A stretch of DNA of 64,000 nt, taken from Nocardioides sp. NBC_00368. GTDB lineage: Bacteria; Actinomycetota; Actinomycetes; Propionibacteriales; Nocardioidaceae. The stretch lies in NCBI RefSeq assembly GCF_036090055.1, contig NZ_CP107970.1:1428501-1492500 (forward strand), in the 5' to 3' direction. The notes below the pieces were generated by a model. The model was not told where the DNA came from. It did no database searches and saw only the letters and a program-made list of their open reading frames with translations. Below, piece after piece: positions 32,671-41,895 of this stretch; the first letter of the stretch is position 1, and the number at the start of each line of letters is the position of its first letter. A program made the position numbers and the translations under genes.

Positions 32671-33944
32671 ACCCCGGCGAGCGGCCGCCCGCTGTCTCGC
32701 CAGGCGAGGACACCACCCTCGAGGTTGTACGCCCGGCACCCGGTCGTGGCGGCCCGCGCCGCGAACCGCGCCGACCGCTCCCCCGTCGGGCACACGAACA
32801 CCACTCGGGAGGCCTCCGAGAACGGCGTCCCCGCCTCCATGATCTGCTCGAGCAGGTCGTCGCGGAGGTTGATCGCGCCGGGGAGATGGCCCGCCTGGAA
32901 CGCCAGGGCGGTGCGTACGTCCACCACGACGACGTGCTCTCCGTCCGCGATCCACGCCTCCATCGCCTCGGCGGTGACCGAGGGCGCGGGATCGGAGGTC
33001 GTCGGGGCGGCTGCTCCGAAGAGGTCGGGGCGGCGGTGGCGGTAGTAGGAGAGGTACGGCTCCATCCGGTCGCACGCGATGACGACCGCCGTGACCGGGC
33101 CGCCAGGCCCGGACAGGAGCCGTTCCCGTGCCGCGGCATAGGCCGCCCCGGTGGTGGGGCCGGCAAGCACCCCGTGCCGGGTGGCGAGCTCAAGGCTCGC
33201 CGAGATCGCGTCGGCCGAGTCGACGGCGGCGATCGCGTCGTAGAAGTCGGGTTCGAAGAGCCCGACCTCCCACATCTCCGCCGCCGACCGGATGCCGGGG
33301 ATGAAGTCGCCCTCGGCGGCCACGACACCGACGACCGCGGTCTGCGGGTTCTGCTCGCGCAGGTAGGTCGCCGCCCCTCGGGTCGACCCGGTGGTGCCGA
33401 GCCCGCCCACGAGCAGGTCGACCGGGCCGGCGTCGCGGAAGATCTCGCGCCCGGTCTGCTCGTAGTGGGCACGCAGGTTGTCCTCGTTGGTGTACTGCGA
33501 GGTGTGGTGGTAGCGCCCGGGCTCGCCCTCCATGAGGTCGCCGATCACGCTGAAGACATCGTTGGGGGCGGTCGGGTCCGGGCACTCCGAAAGGCCGGGC
33601 ATCTCCGTCACCTCGGCGCCGAGCAGCGAGAGCATCTCGCGGACCTCGCGCACCCGGACCCGGTTGGTGAAGGCACGGAACCGGACCCCGTGCATCGAGG
33701 TGATGATCTGGAGCGCCTTCGCGGTGTTGCCGCTCGAGGCTTCCACGACGACCCGGTCCTCGTCGGCGATCGCGCCGATGTGGTCGCGCAGCAGCCCCCA
33801 CGCGACCCGGTCCTTCACGGAGCCGAACGGGTTGGCCGACTCCAGCTTCAGGAAGATCTCGGCTCCGGGCACGCCGTGGGCGGCCGGATCGAGCCGCAGC
33901 AGCGGGGTGTCGCCGATCATGTCGAGCACGCTGTCGTAACGCAT
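32667..33944 (-). CDS. Cysteine synthase-like PLP enzyme fused to a rhodanese domain
   Basis: 425 aa from the ATG at 33944, 2 bp after the upstream stop. Residues 1-305 are fold-type II (CysK/CBS family): the PLP lysine K44 in NPFGSVKDRVAW, SSGNTA (70-75), and the phosphate loop GGLGTTGSTRG. Residues ~325-425 are a rhodanese domain with the persulfide cysteine C385 in the CPTGER loop. The family makes cysteine or diamino acids by beta-replacement; a fused sulfurtransferase implies sulfide or persulfide is the nucleophile or product. It is the last gene of the PLP/HMA operon; the exact reaction is unknown. Confidence 0.86.
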   Translation of the reverse strand: MRYDSVLDMIGDTPLLRLDPAAHGVPGAEIFLKLESANPFGSVKDRVAWGLLRDHIGAIADEDRVVVEASSGNTAKALQIITSMHGVRFRAFTNRVRVREVREMLSLLGAEVTEMPGLSECPDPTAPNDVFSVIGDLMEGEPGRYHHTSQYTNEDNLRAHYEQTGREIFRDAGPVDLLVGGLGTTGSTRGAATYLREQNPQTAVVGVVAAEGDFIPGIRSAAEMWEVGLFEPDFYDAIAAVDSADAISASLELATRHGVLAGPTTGAAYAAARERLLSGPGGPVTAVVIACDRMEPYLSYYRHRRPDLFGAAAPTTSDPAPSVTAEAMEAWIADGEHVVVVDVRTALAFQAGHLPGAINLRDDLLEQIMEAGTPFSEASRVVFVCPTGERSARFAARAATTGCRAYNLEGGVLAWRDSGRPLAGV

Positions 33945-33946
33945 GG

Positions 33947-35332
33947 TCAGCTCCCGTGGTGGTCGTCGAACGTGTCGGCGGGCGTCTCGGCGGTGAAGGT
34001 GAACCGGCCCCCGTCCAGGACGGCGGCGACCTTGGGCGGCGGCGGATGCCCGGCGGCGGCCGACGCCGACAGGTCCATCTGATAGGCGGCGGTGTTCACG
34101 AACGCGAGTACGTCGCCGCTGTCCGGCTCGGCGTCGAGGAACACCTTTCGCCGGCTGATCAGGTCCGACTCCAGGCAGAGCCGTCCGGCCAGGAACACTC
34201 CCTTCTCCGGCGGATCGCCACGCCCGTCGACCACGACCGGGTCGACCAGGACCTCCTGGTCGGCCGGGGTGACCTGGTTGCGGGACAGGTCGAGCACGAC
34301 CAGGTCCCGCCCCGCCGCGCGTTTGCGGTAGAGCACCGAGGCCAGGGTGATCCCGGCGTGGTCGACGAGAGCCTTGCCCGGTTCGATCCACAGGGTGAGC
34401 ATGCACTCGCGCAGGACCTCGGCGACCGGTCGCCGCTCGATCTCGGCGGTCAGGAACCTCTCCAGCACCTCGGTGGCAGGGCGGTGGTTGCCGTACTTGT
34501 GCGCGGCCGGCGCCACCACGTCATGACCGGGCCAGACCAGCTCCCCCGGCCCCGCGGCAAGCGCCTGCGCGTATCGCTGGAAGGGCTCCGGATCCTCGAC
34601 GAACCGCTGGCGGAGCCCGCCGCCGATGTCGACCACCGACGGCCGCAGACCCTTGCGGTACGCAGCGGCCACGACTGCCATCGACTCGGTCAGCGCGTCC
34701 ACCCGGGCGGCCGGGTCGGCGGTGTCGAGGTGGAACGCCACACCGCGCAGCTCGAGGCCGGGCGCGCGGCGTACGGTCTCGAGGGCAGCGTCGGCGTCGG
34801 CGAGGTCGATGCCGAACCGCGAGTGCGGCACCATCGGCGAGGCGAAGCCGGAGAGCCGCAGCAGGACCTGGACGTTGCTGCCCGAGGGCTGGCCCGAGGG
34901 CGCCGCGGCGGCGAGCCGGTCGAGCTCCCAGAGGTCGTCGGCGTTCGCTGTGACGCCGAGCGAGGCGATCCGCTCGACGAACGCCGGCGACTTCGGTCCG
35001 GTGGCCTCGATCCGGTGCGGCGCGAACCCCGCCGCCAGGGCCCGGTCGAGCTCGGCCGAGGATGCCACGTCCACGCCGAGGCCGGCCGCGGCCGCCTCGG
35101 CGACCAGCGCGGTCGAGGCGTTCACCTTGTGGGCGTAGAAGACCTCGTGCGGGACCGCGTGGCGCCGCAGGACGTGCGTCAGCGCCGCCGCGTTCTCGGC
35201 CATCACCTGGGGGAAGACGACGTGCAGCGGGGAGCCGAACCGTTCGATCGCCTCCTCCACGGCGGCACCGTCGGCGAGGAACCGGTCGGCGATCGGGTGC
35301 CGCGCGGCCGGGAGCGGGTAGCGAGCACTCAC
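33947..35332 (-). CDS. Fold-type III PLP enzyme, Y4yA/LysA-like decarboxylase
   Basis: 461 aa from the GTG at 35332, which overlaps the upstream stop (GTGA). An alanine-racemase-like barrel carries the PLP lysine K69 in VFYAHKVNAST, then HLDTADPAARVDAL and the glycine-rich SVVDIGGGLRQRF. The C-terminal part has ECMLTLWIEPGKALVDHAG and CLESDLISRRKVFLDAEPDSGDVLAFVNTAAYQMD. This is the diaminopimelate/ornithine decarboxylase fold, in the variant named after rhizobial Y4yA, whose substrate is not established. It is expected to decarboxylate an amino acid made by its operon partners. Confidence 0.85.
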   Translation of the reverse strand: MSARYPLPAARHPIADRFLADGAAVEEAIERFGSPLHVVFPQVMAENAAALTHVLRRHAVPHEVFYAHKVNASTALVAEAAAAGLGVDVASSAELDRALAAGFAPHRIEATGPKSPAFVERIASLGVTANADDLWELDRLAAAAPSGQPSGSNVQVLLRLSGFASPMVPHSRFGIDLADADAALETVRRAPGLELRGVAFHLDTADPAARVDALTESMAVVAAAYRKGLRPSVVDIGGGLRQRFVEDPEPFQRYAQALAAGPGELVWPGHDVVAPAAHKYGNHRPATEVLERFLTAEIERRPVAEVLRECMLTLWIEPGKALVDHAGITLASVLYRKRAAGRDLVVLDLSRNQVTPADQEVLVDPVVVDGRGDPPEKGVFLAGRLCLESDLISRRKVFLDAEPDSGDVLAFVNTAAYQMDLSASAAAGHPPPPKVAAVLDGGRFTFTAETPADTFDDHHGS

Positions 35333-36546
35333 CCGTCGGCCACCGTGTAGCCGCAGTCGCGCAGGTCGGCGAAGACCCGGTCGCGCTGGTCGGCGTCGGT
35401 GAACCTGGCGCGCACCCGCTTGCCGTGCAGGTCCACCTCGATCAGCTCGGCCGCCTGGGCGTCGAAGACCGCGGTGATCGTCACCCGGCAGTGCCGGCAC
35501 GTCATGTCCGGCACCCCGAACTCCTGCTCCCCCGCGGCGAACCGGGCGTCTCCGTCGGCACGCGCGGGGGCCTCGGAGATCCGCACCGACCCGATCGCGG
35601 ACCGGAAGGCGCCGGTCAGCGCGTCGGCGACCGCGGCGAGCGGCTGGACCCGTGCGCCGTCGATCTGATGGGCTCGCTGCCCGAGGCAGACCGGGCGTTC
35701 CTCGACCGGCAGCAAGGCGTACTGTCGCGAGATCTGGTCGAGCTCGACGTGGTAGCGCTGGATCGCGGCGCGCAGGCCCAGGCCCTCCTCGCGGGCCTGG
35801 TCCATCACCTCGTGCGCGTCGGCGATGGTGCGGCGCTTCATCTCGGCGAGCAGCGCGACGGACTCGGCGGTGTAGCGGAGGCGGCCGCCGGAGCGCTCCA
35901 GCCGTGCCGGGATCATGCCGCGGCGGTAGGTGGAGGCCTGCAGCTCCCAGAACCAGGTCGAGGCCACCGTGCCGTACAGGCCCGAGGCGTGCATCTCCTC
36001 GGCGAACTCGACGGGGTCGTCGATGTCGACCTGGCCGGCGAGCATGCCGTGCTGGACGAGGGCGCGGCCAGCCGCCTCGGCGCCGACGCGGAAGATCTCG
36101 CCGGGCTCCTGGTCGGTGGTGGTGTCGGCGAGGACGTCGAGCTCGTCGTCGCCGAGGGCGTCCGACCGCGCGGTGACGGCCTCGGCGGCGGCGATCGCGT
36201 CACCCACGGCGATCACCGCCTCCCGGGCCGCGATCGGCAGGATCGGCCCCAGCGGCCCCGGCCCGATGTGGCCGCTGTTGGCGATCCCGCGGGAGTCTCG
36301 CCAGGTGACGCGGTGGGTGGCGGTGACGACCTGGTCGGGCCGGCACGGGCGCATGAAGGACTCCAGGTAGCGCCGCTGTCCCGTCGTGAGCACTCCCCCG
36401 GGTTCGGGGCGGAGCTCTTCGACGCGGTACTCCACCGAGGCCGGCGGGGTCGCCGGCGCGGGCCCGGTCAGGAAGTCGGCACCGGCGACCTCGGCCAGGA
36501 TGCGGGCGGCGGCGGCGCGGTCGTATCGGATGCCTTCGCTCTGCAC
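35329..36546 (-). CDS. Unknown protein with C-terminal heavy-metal-associated (HMA) domain
   Basis: 405 aa. Residues 1-340 match no family I know. They are soluble and mostly helical, with SFMRPCRPDQVVTATHRVTW, an acidic patch (ALGDDELDVLADTTTDQEPGE) and CLGQRAHQIDG. Residues 343-405 are an HMA fold with the metal site M348-T-C350-R-H-C353 and a closing DCGYTV. HMA domains bind Cu(I) or similar soft metals. It overlaps the decarboxylase by 4 bp and starts 3 bp after the class V gene. A metal-dependent enzyme or a metal-loading scaffold for the operon product are both open. Confidence 0.8.
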   Translation of the reverse strand: MQSEGIRYDRAAAARILAEVAGADFLTGPAPATPPASVEYRVEELRPEPGGVLTTGQRRYLESFMRPCRPDQVVTATHRVTWRDSRGIANSGHIGPGPLGPILPIAAREAVIAVGDAIAAAEAVTARSDALGDDELDVLADTTTDQEPGEIFRVGAEAAGRALVQHGMLAGQVDIDDPVEFAEEMHASGLYGTVASTWFWELQASTYRRGMIPARLERSGGRLRYTAESVALLAEMKRRTIADAHEVMDQAREEGLGLRAAIQRYHVELDQISRQYALLPVEERPVCLGQRAHQIDGARVQPLAAVADALTGAFRSAIGSVRISEAPARADGDARFAAGEQEFGVPDMTCRHCRVTITAVFDAQAAELIEVDLHGKRVRARFTDADQRDRVFADLRDCGYTVADG

Positions 36547-36549
36547 GTG

Positions 36550-37728
36550 TCAGGTCCTTTCGGCAGCGGCCGTGAGGCCCTGCAGGAGTCGGTCGACGTC
36601 GTTCTCGTCGTTGTAGAGGTGGAAGCTCGCCCGGACGGCGTCGTCCCGCGGGCCGTCGAGACAGTGGTCGCCCGCGCGTACGTAGATGCCGCGGCGTTCG
36701 AGCGCGAAGGCGACGTCGGGACCGGCCTGACCGTCGAGGGCGAACGCGACGATGCCGCTGTGCGGGCGGCCCGCATCGACCGGCGGTCCGAGCAGGGTGA
36801 CGCCTCCGATCCGGGTGGCGCCGTCCGCGAACCGCGCGGCGAGACCGGCGAGGTGGCCCCCGACGGCGTCGAGGCCGATGCCGTCGATGAACGTGGCGGC
36901 GCCGGCCAGCGCCGCCGCGCCGGCGCCGTCGAGGCTGCCCTCCTCGGCGGCGTCGGTGAGCGGCGAGACGTGCCGGGCGGGACCGCTCCGCCCGGCCGCC
37001 CGGTCGACGACGATCCGGTGATGCTGACCCCGGCGTACGTAGACCGCGCCGGTTCCGGGAGGGCCGAACATCTTGTGGCCCGAGACGACGGCCACCTCGG
37101 CACGGGACTCGGCCAGGCGCAGGGGCAGCCGTCCGGCGCTCTGGGAGCAGTCCAGGCAGAGCGTCGCGGACGGTGGGATCGGGAGCGCCTCGAGGTCGGT
37201 CCGGGTGCCGTGGAGGTTGTGGACGTCGGTGGCGACGACGATTCTGGTGCGGTCGCTCGCGGCTCGGGCGAAGTCGTCGAGGTGGATCCGTCCGAGGCGG
37301 TCGCGGCGGTACGCCACCGCCCGGACTCCCTGCGGACGCATCCGTTCCGCGAGCCTGAGCCAGGGTCGCACCGTCGAGAGGTGGTCGCCGGGGCAGTAGA
37401 GGATGTCGCCGCCGTCCGCGAGGACGGTGGCTCCCCATCGGTCGGTCAGGAACGCCATCGCGCCGGTCGCACCGCGGGTGAAGGCCACCTCGTCGGGGGC
37501 CGACGCGCCGAGGAACGCCGCGACGGCGGCGCGCGCCTCCTCGAAGCGGCGCAGGGCGTCGCGCGCCCACGGATGTCCGCCCCGGCCGGGGTTGCCGGCG
37601 GGTCCGCGCAGCTCGGCGGTGAGCTGTGCGATGACCGGTTCGGGACAGGGGGTGCCGGAGGCGGCGTCGAGGTAGACGAGATCAGGTTCGGCGGTGAGGG
37701 CCGGAAAGTGCCGACGGGAGCCGAGCAC
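36550..37728 (-). CDS. Class V aminotransferase-fold PLP enzyme (SufS/CsdA-like)
   Basis: 392 aa. The PLP lysine is K219 in VVSGHKMFGPPGTGAVYVR. The substrate-binding cysteine loop is C356 in VRAGDHCLDG, with RASFHLYNDENDVDRL after it, as in SufS-type cysteine desulfurases. GHHC is changed to GDHC here. It could be a cysteine desulfurase feeding sulfur to the rhodanese of the last gene, or a lyase or aminotransferase for a related substrate. No scaffold (SufU, IscU) is adjacent, which argues against a housekeeping Fe-S role. Confidence 0.85.
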   Translation of the reverse strand: MLGSRRHFPALTAEPDLVYLDAASGTPCPEPVIAQLTAELRGPAGNPGRGGHPWARDALRRFEEARAAVAAFLGASAPDEVAFTRGATGAMAFLTDRWGATVLADGGDILYCPGDHLSTVRPWLRLAERMRPQGVRAVAYRRDRLGRIHLDDFARAASDRTRIVVATDVHNLHGTRTDLEALPIPPSATLCLDCSQSAGRLPLRLAESRAEVAVVSGHKMFGPPGTGAVYVRRGQHHRIVVDRAAGRSGPARHVSPLTDAAEEGSLDGAGAAALAGAATFIDGIGLDAVGGHLAGLAARFADGATRIGGVTLLGPPVDAGRPHSGIVAFALDGQAGPDVAFALERRGIYVRAGDHCLDGPRDDAVRASFHLYNDENDVDRLLQGLTAAAERT

Positions 37729-37746
37729 GAACGACTCCGCTCCCGG

Positions 37747-37971
37747 TCAGGTTTCGCGGGCGATCGAGAAGCCGGCCTTGGCGAGCGTTGATCTGAGGAC
37801 CCTGGGCTCGACCGGTTCGTCGGCGGTGACGCGGGCGCTCGAGATTGCTCCCGGGTTCAGATCGACCTCGACGCCGTGAACGCCGTCCAGGTTTCCGAGA
37901 GCGTTCGTCACGCTCTCGACACAGCGGTTGCAGGTCATTCCATCGATGCGCACTTCGAACTGAACCGACAT
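37747..37971 (-). CDS. Small HMA-domain metal chaperone (CopZ-like)
   Basis: 74 aa, a complete ferredoxin-like HMA domain with the metal motif GMTCNRC (C14 and C17) and the second half DGVHGVEVDLNPG. CopZ-type proteins carry Cu(I) to P-type ATPases, but no ATPase or CsoR repressor is in the window. It is the first gene of the five-gene run, so the metal protein and the PLP enzymes are probably expressed together; the gap to the class V gene is 18 bp. Confidence 0.88.
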   Translation of the reverse strand: MSVQFEVRIDGMTCNRCVESVTNALGNLDGVHGVEVDLNPGAISSARVTADEPVEPRVLRSTLAKAGFSIARET

Positions 37972-38099
37972 CAGGCTGCCCTTCAGTAGGACTTCGCTGG
38001 CCGCTCGAAAATATCACCGAACAGATCGCCTTGGGGGTGGTTTGGTCCGTGCCCGGCCCGATGGAGGGCAACGCCCGCGTCGACCGCCGGAGACGGCTG
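37972..38099 (-). promoter_or_regulatory. Promoter region of the HMA/PLP operon
   Basis: 128 bp between the GAP-family gene and the HMA gene. On the minus strand an AT-rich TGATATTTTC (about 38009-38018), inside otherwise GC-rich DNA, is a -10 candidate. A CCACCCCC stretch (about 38034-38041) resembles one half of a CsoR copper-repressor site, but the matching half is missing. Metal control is therefore not shown. Confidence 0.3.
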
Positions 38100-38804
38100 T
38101 CAGCCGACGATCTGTACGAGTCCGCGGCCGACGAACAGCAGTCCGAAGACGAGAAGCACCCCGACTCCGATGGCGCGGTTGTGGCCGAGGAGCCACCGGG
38201 TCGCCGACCGTAGCCATCGGCGGCCGGGCTCACCGGCCAGGACGAACACGAGCGTGGGGACGACGAAGTCGACCAGGCTCGCCGCCAGCAGCAGCACGAC
38301 ACCGCCTGCTTGCACCCCGAGCGTCGCGTCGGCGGTGACCACGATGCCCAGTCCCGAGGCCAGGATGGCCACGTTCGGGTTCACGACCGCCAGGACGACC
38401 CCGGCGCCGAGAACCAGACGAAGCGACGGGTCGCGCAGCCGCGAGACCCAGCCGGGCTCCGCGACGGCGTCGGGCGTGGCGCCTGCCGTGGAAGAGTGCG
38501 CGCCCCGAGGACGCGGCGGCCGCAGCCACGACCACAGGCCCACGGCCAGGAAGACGAGGCCGACCACCAGGCTCAGCCATCCCCGCCTCGTCGACGGGTC
38601 GTCGCCGCCGAGGTCGGCGGTCTGCCCCACCGCGAGCGCGGCGACCGAGATCGCCCCGTAGATCACCAGGAACGGTGCCGCCAGCATGGCGACGTTCCGG
38701 AACGGGCGAGAGGACCCGAGGAGGAGCAGGCAGGCCACGATCGCGGCGGGCGTGACCATCAGCCCGACCGTCTCCGGCAGCAGCTGCCCGGTGAGTTCCC
38801 ACAT
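38100..38804 (-). CDS. GAP-family (Sap-like) integral membrane protein
   Basis: 234 aa with six predicted membrane helices in two halves, joined by a Pro/Arg-rich cytoplasmic loop (about 112-140). The text MVTPAAIVACLLLLGSSRPFRNVAMLAAPF and VVNPNVAILASGLGIV are hallmarks of the GAP/Sap family, named for mycobacterial proteins that address glycolipids to the surface and related to the LysE exporter fold. It could export the product of the PLP operon downstream; the 128-bp gap leaves cotranscription open. Confidence 0.78.
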   Translation of the reverse strand: MWELTGQLLPETVGLMVTPAAIVACLLLLGSSRPFRNVAMLAAPFLVIYGAISVAALAVGQTADLGGDDPSTRRGWLSLVVGLVFLAVGLWSWLRPPRPRGAHSSTAGATPDAVAEPGWVSRLRDPSLRLVLGAGVVLAVVNPNVAILASGLGIVVTADATLGVQAGGVVLLLAASLVDFVVPTLVFVLAGEPGRRWLRSATRWLLGHNRAIGVGVLLVFGLLFVGRGLVQIVG

Positions 38805-38871
38805 TCTCCGAATCTCGCCGCTCGCTCAGGCCGCCGTCATCACCCCTTCCGGGGGAGCTCCGGCCGTACGC

Positions 38872-39972
38872 TCAGACGACCAGCGCAGCGAGATGCCCCG
38901 CGACGGTCTCGGGATCCAGCTCGAGCGCGCCCTGGCCGACCGTCACCTCGGTCGCCACGCGGCCCGGCTCCTCGCTCGCCGTCCAGGGTCGACTGAACCC
39001 GAGCGAGTGCTCCTCCAGGGCGGCGAGGAGACGGGTGTTGATGTCGTCGGGGTCGCCCGCTGCGTACAGGAGGAAGGTGTTGGTGTGGGGCACCGCCGGC
39101 TGGACGGTGATGGACGCCGGGAGCGCGGCGGCCAGGGCCCTCGCCCAGGTCACGCACTCGCTGATGTGCGGGAGCCGGTCCCGGAGCCCGACCAGTGCGG
39201 CGACGGCCTCGGCGGTGGAGCGGTAGAGGGTGCCGCCCATCCGGTGCCGCCACAGCCGAGCCTGCGCGACGAAGTCGTCATCGCCCAGCAGCGCCGCCCC
39301 GGCGAGCCCGCCGAGGCCCTTGTAGAAGCTGGTGTAGACGGTGTCCGCAAGTCCCGCGATCTCGCCCAGCGGCTTCCCGAACCACTCCTGCGACTCCCAG
39401 ATCCGGGCACCGTCGATGTGGAACGCGATCCCACGTTCACGGCACGCCTGCGCCAGCTCGGCGAGCTCGTCGAAGGTCGGCAGGACGCAGCCGGCATCGC
39501 GCAGCGGCAGCTCGACCAGGCAGGCGGTGAGCGGTCCCGGGATCGCGTCGAGGTGCGCCCTCGTCGGCGTCTCGCGGCCCGTGGTGAGGTGTTCGATCCG
39601 CAGGTCCTGAAGGATCCTCGGGCCGTCGTCCTCGTGGACGAGCAGGTGGGAGAGGTCGGGCATCGCGACCCGCCGGTTGCCGGCGTTGTCGGCGTGGATC
39701 CGCAGCGCCACCTGCTGCGCCATCACCCCCGAGGGGAAGTACGCAGCAGGCTTGCCGAGCAGCTCGGAGACCTCCGCCTCCAGGCGCGCCACCGGTCCCC
39801 TCTCGGCGTAGACGTCCCACTCCTCGATCCCGAGCTCTCGGCACGCCTCCGCCAGCCCGTCGAACACCTCAGCCGGACTCGGGTACGCCGGGAACACGCT
39901 CTGCCGGCACGCGATCATCGCCGCCCGGAGTCGCTCGTGCAGCGACTTCTCCTCCTCGTTCACGCGGCTCAC
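38872..39972 (-). CDS. ltaE: Low-specificity L-threonine aldolase / beta-eliminating lyase
   Basis: 366 aa, fold-type I. The PLP lysine is K218 in VYTSFYKGLGGLAGAALLG, with the conserved FHIDGARIWES (about 184-194) and SGVMAQQVALRIHAD (about 81-95). These enzymes cleave threonine or allo-threonine to glycine and acetaldehyde. It is a fourth PLP enzyme upstream of the HMA/PLP operon on the same strand, separated by the GAP gene. A metabolic link with that operon is possible but not shown. Confidence 0.88.
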   Translation of the reverse strand: MSRVNEEEKSLHERLRAAMIACRQSVFPAYPSPAEVFDGLAEACRELGIEEWDVYAERGPVARLEAEVSELLGKPAAYFPSGVMAQQVALRIHADNAGNRRVAMPDLSHLLVHEDDGPRILQDLRIEHLTTGRETPTRAHLDAIPGPLTACLVELPLRDAGCVLPTFDELAELAQACRERGIAFHIDGARIWESQEWFGKPLGEIAGLADTVYTSFYKGLGGLAGAALLGDDDFVAQARLWRHRMGGTLYRSTAEAVAALVGLRDRLPHISECVTWARALAAALPASITVQPAVPHTNTFLLYAAGDPDDINTRLLAALEEHSLGFSRPWTASEEPGRVATEVTVGQGALELDPETVAGHLAALVV

Positions 39973-40028
39973 CCTAGTGAGCGCGGCCGATCCTGAGCAT
40001 CGGATTTCTGCGGCTCTAGTCTGTCCCC

Positions 40029-40469
40029 ATGAACCTGCCTGCGATCCTCAGACGACCTGACTCGAGGTTCCAGAACCTGCTGTCGCTCCGCGCTGCGACG
40101 TACGCCGGAGTGGGTGGCGCCCTGGTCACTGTCGTCGTCGCCGGCTGGCCGCAGGTCGGCCTCGTCCTCGGCTGCTTGTCGGTGGTCGTTCTCTACAGCG
40201 TCTACCCGACGCTCTCGCTCGTTTGGGGCACCCGTGCCGAGCGACTGACGGAGTGGGCCTTCCTCGCTGCCGCCGTCATCAGCATCGCGCTCGCGGTCAC
40301 TGTCTCCGGCCGCTGGCTCGCCCTCGGCTGGGCACTGCACGGCGTCTGGGACCTGCTGCACCACCACGACCGCCACGTCCTCGGGCTCCGCGGCATCCCG
40401 CCGTGGTACGTCCACATGTGCTGGATCTGGGACCTGCTGGCGGCGCTCGGCCTCCTGCTCGTGCTCTGA
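40029..40469 (+). CDS. Small membrane protein (DUF6010-like)
   Basis: 146 aa with four membrane helices (about 24-40, 43-62, 75-95, 128-146). A conserved-looking WALHGVWDLLHHHDRHVLG precedes the last helix, followed by IPPWYVHMCWIWDLLAA. The HGxWDxxHH text resembles DUF6010 proteins, whose function is unknown. It is divergent from the threonine aldolase gene. Confidence 0.65.
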   Translation: MNLPAILRRPDSRFQNLLSLRAATYAGVGGALVTVVVAGWPQVGLVLGCLSVVVLYSVYPTLSLVWGTRAERLTEWAFLAAAVISIALAVTVSGRWLALGWALHGVWDLLHHHDRHVLGLRGIPPWYVHMCWIWDLLAALGLLLVL

Positions 40470-40492
40470 CGGCGCGCTCGATCGGCCGACGC

Positions 40493-40639
40493 TCAGTCGC
40501 CGTCGCCACCACCGTCGACGGCGTCCCCACCACCTTCGGGACCGCGCGGGATCTCCGTCTCGAGCTGGTAGGCGAGGGTGTCCTCCAGCGGCACCGAGGG
40601 CGGGAGCTTGCTGAAGTCCTCCGGGGGCTGCTTCGCCAT
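40493..40639 (-). CDS. Hypothetical short acidic protein
   Basis: 48 aa (MAKQPPEDFSKLPPSVPLED...), Pro-rich at the start and Gly/Asp-rich at the end. The ATG follows a short gap between two plus-strand genes. No family is recognised. The N-terminal half has sensible codon use, but such a short frame may be spurious. Confidence 0.4.
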   Translation of the reverse strand: MAKQPPEDFSKLPPSVPLEDTLAYQLETEIPRGPEGGGDAVDGGGDGD

Positions 40640-40762
40640 GTGTCGAGTATCGCCCCCGCTCGGCTGGCATGGCGATGGGTAATTCGACCCATCGCCACGT
40701 GCAACCCGAATGCGCCGCACGACCGACGCGGACCTGTGTGGCGCGGACCTAGCGTCACGAGC

Positions 40763-41863
<1,101 letters not shown>

Positions 41864-41895
41864 TCCGAGTACGCTCTCCAGAGGAGGTGCCTGCC

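Noticed and set aside
38030..38060. CsoR copper-repressor operator upstream of the HMA gene
   Set aside because: Only one C-rich half resembles the site; the complementary G-rich half is missing.
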